Of a DNA stretch of 52,668 nt, positions 52,592 through 52,668 are shown piece by piece (position 1 is the first letter of the stretch; each line of letters opens with the position of its first letter). The notes under the pieces are model-generated. The model was given only the letters and a program-made list of their open reading frames with translations. It was not told the DNA's origin and searched no databases. The stretch covers positions 1 to 52,668 of the forward strand of contig JAKLHY010000055.1 in assembly GCA_022709905.1 (NCBI GenBank), in the 5' to 3' direction. The position numbers and the translations under genes are program-made. The DNA comes from Verrucomicrobiota bacterium (GTDB lineage: Bacteria; Verrucomicrobiota; Verrucomicrobiia; Limisphaerales; UBA1319).

Positions 52592-52668
52592 CAGCGCGTA
52601 TTCATGAAGGGTTTTTCACAGTTTAGGCCGCTGGCGGGTGACAAAGGCCACGGCCATGGCCAGATTAT
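52592..52668 (-). repeat. 77-bp dispersed repeat, inverted copy, cut by the window edge
   Basis: Reverse complement of 36361-36437 with no difference seen. It lies about 110 bp upstream of uup, and the right end of the element is beyond the window. Confidence 0.95.

Overview
The window looks like a chromosomal piece of a Verrucomicrobiota bacterium (Pedosphaera/Limisphaerales-like). This is inferred from gene content, not from a marker tree: very large secreted proteins with lamin-tail (LTD), CotH-kinase, Calx-beta/cadherin-like and beta-helix domains; a PQQ-type propeller protein; many ends of the form 'FYR'; Tat-exported Gfo/Idh/MocA and phosphoesterase enzymes; a SpoIIE-type phosphatase; and abundant short dispersed repeats. 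The only RNA gene seen is one tRNA-Leu(UAG). I saw no rRNA, CRISPR array, prophage or intact insertion sequence.

Layout. 1-2.1 kb: the end of an exopolysaccharide-type locus on the minus strand (ExeA-like AAA ATPase coupled by an ATGA overlap to a Wzz/GumC protein that runs off the left edge). 2.2-4.6 kb: an AMMECR1 protein converging on an ETF-quinone-oxidoreductase-like flavoprotein with a FixX-like two-cluster ferredoxin tail. 4.7-11.0 kb: a 2079-residue secreted protein (P-domain, about 13 cadherin-like repeats, VCBS/FG-GAP tail) with a clear intrinsic terminator and a long leader. 11.7-15.6 kb: housekeeping genes (HAD phosphatase, prfA, rpmE, and divergent trpE). 15.7-19.1 kb: a PQQ-propeller protein with four copies of an unrecognised 'VEDxPPxGW' domain and dockerin/EF-hand-like spacers. 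19.1 kb: tRNA-Leu. 19.6-35.3 kb: a tightly packed three-gene minus-strand operon of giant secreted proteins, two of them CotH/LTD proteins.

35.5-37.4 kb is the genomic scar of the window. A 173-bp segment carrying the start of lnt is duplicated. The left copy is fused to a decayed REP-associated tyrosine transposase (RAYT) and is followed by a 165-bp tandem duplication, a 77-bp repeat (inverted copy at the right edge) and a DUF433/DUF5615 toxin-antitoxin-like pair. The intact lnt follows, overlapping convergently with an anti-sigma-factor-type kinase. 39.6-40.4 kb is a non-coding block of short hairpins plus the second copy of a 161-bp dispersed repeat also found at 19.4 kb.

40.4-43.4 kb: an NMT1/THI5-like periplasmic binding protein translationally coupled to a Cache-HAMP-SpoIIE phosphatase. 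With the nearby HATPase this suggests a ligand-sensing partner-switching pathway. 43.6-49.6 kb: a co-directional set of exported enzymes (Gfo/Idh/MocA oxidoreductase, GH2 glycosidase with discoidin-like tail, metallo-beta-lactamase fold protein, calcineurin-like phosphoesterase), probably for polysaccharide or glycoside use. 49.8-52.5 kb: a SIMPL-domain protein converging on the ABC-F ATPase Uup. All functions come from sequence reading; no database search was run.
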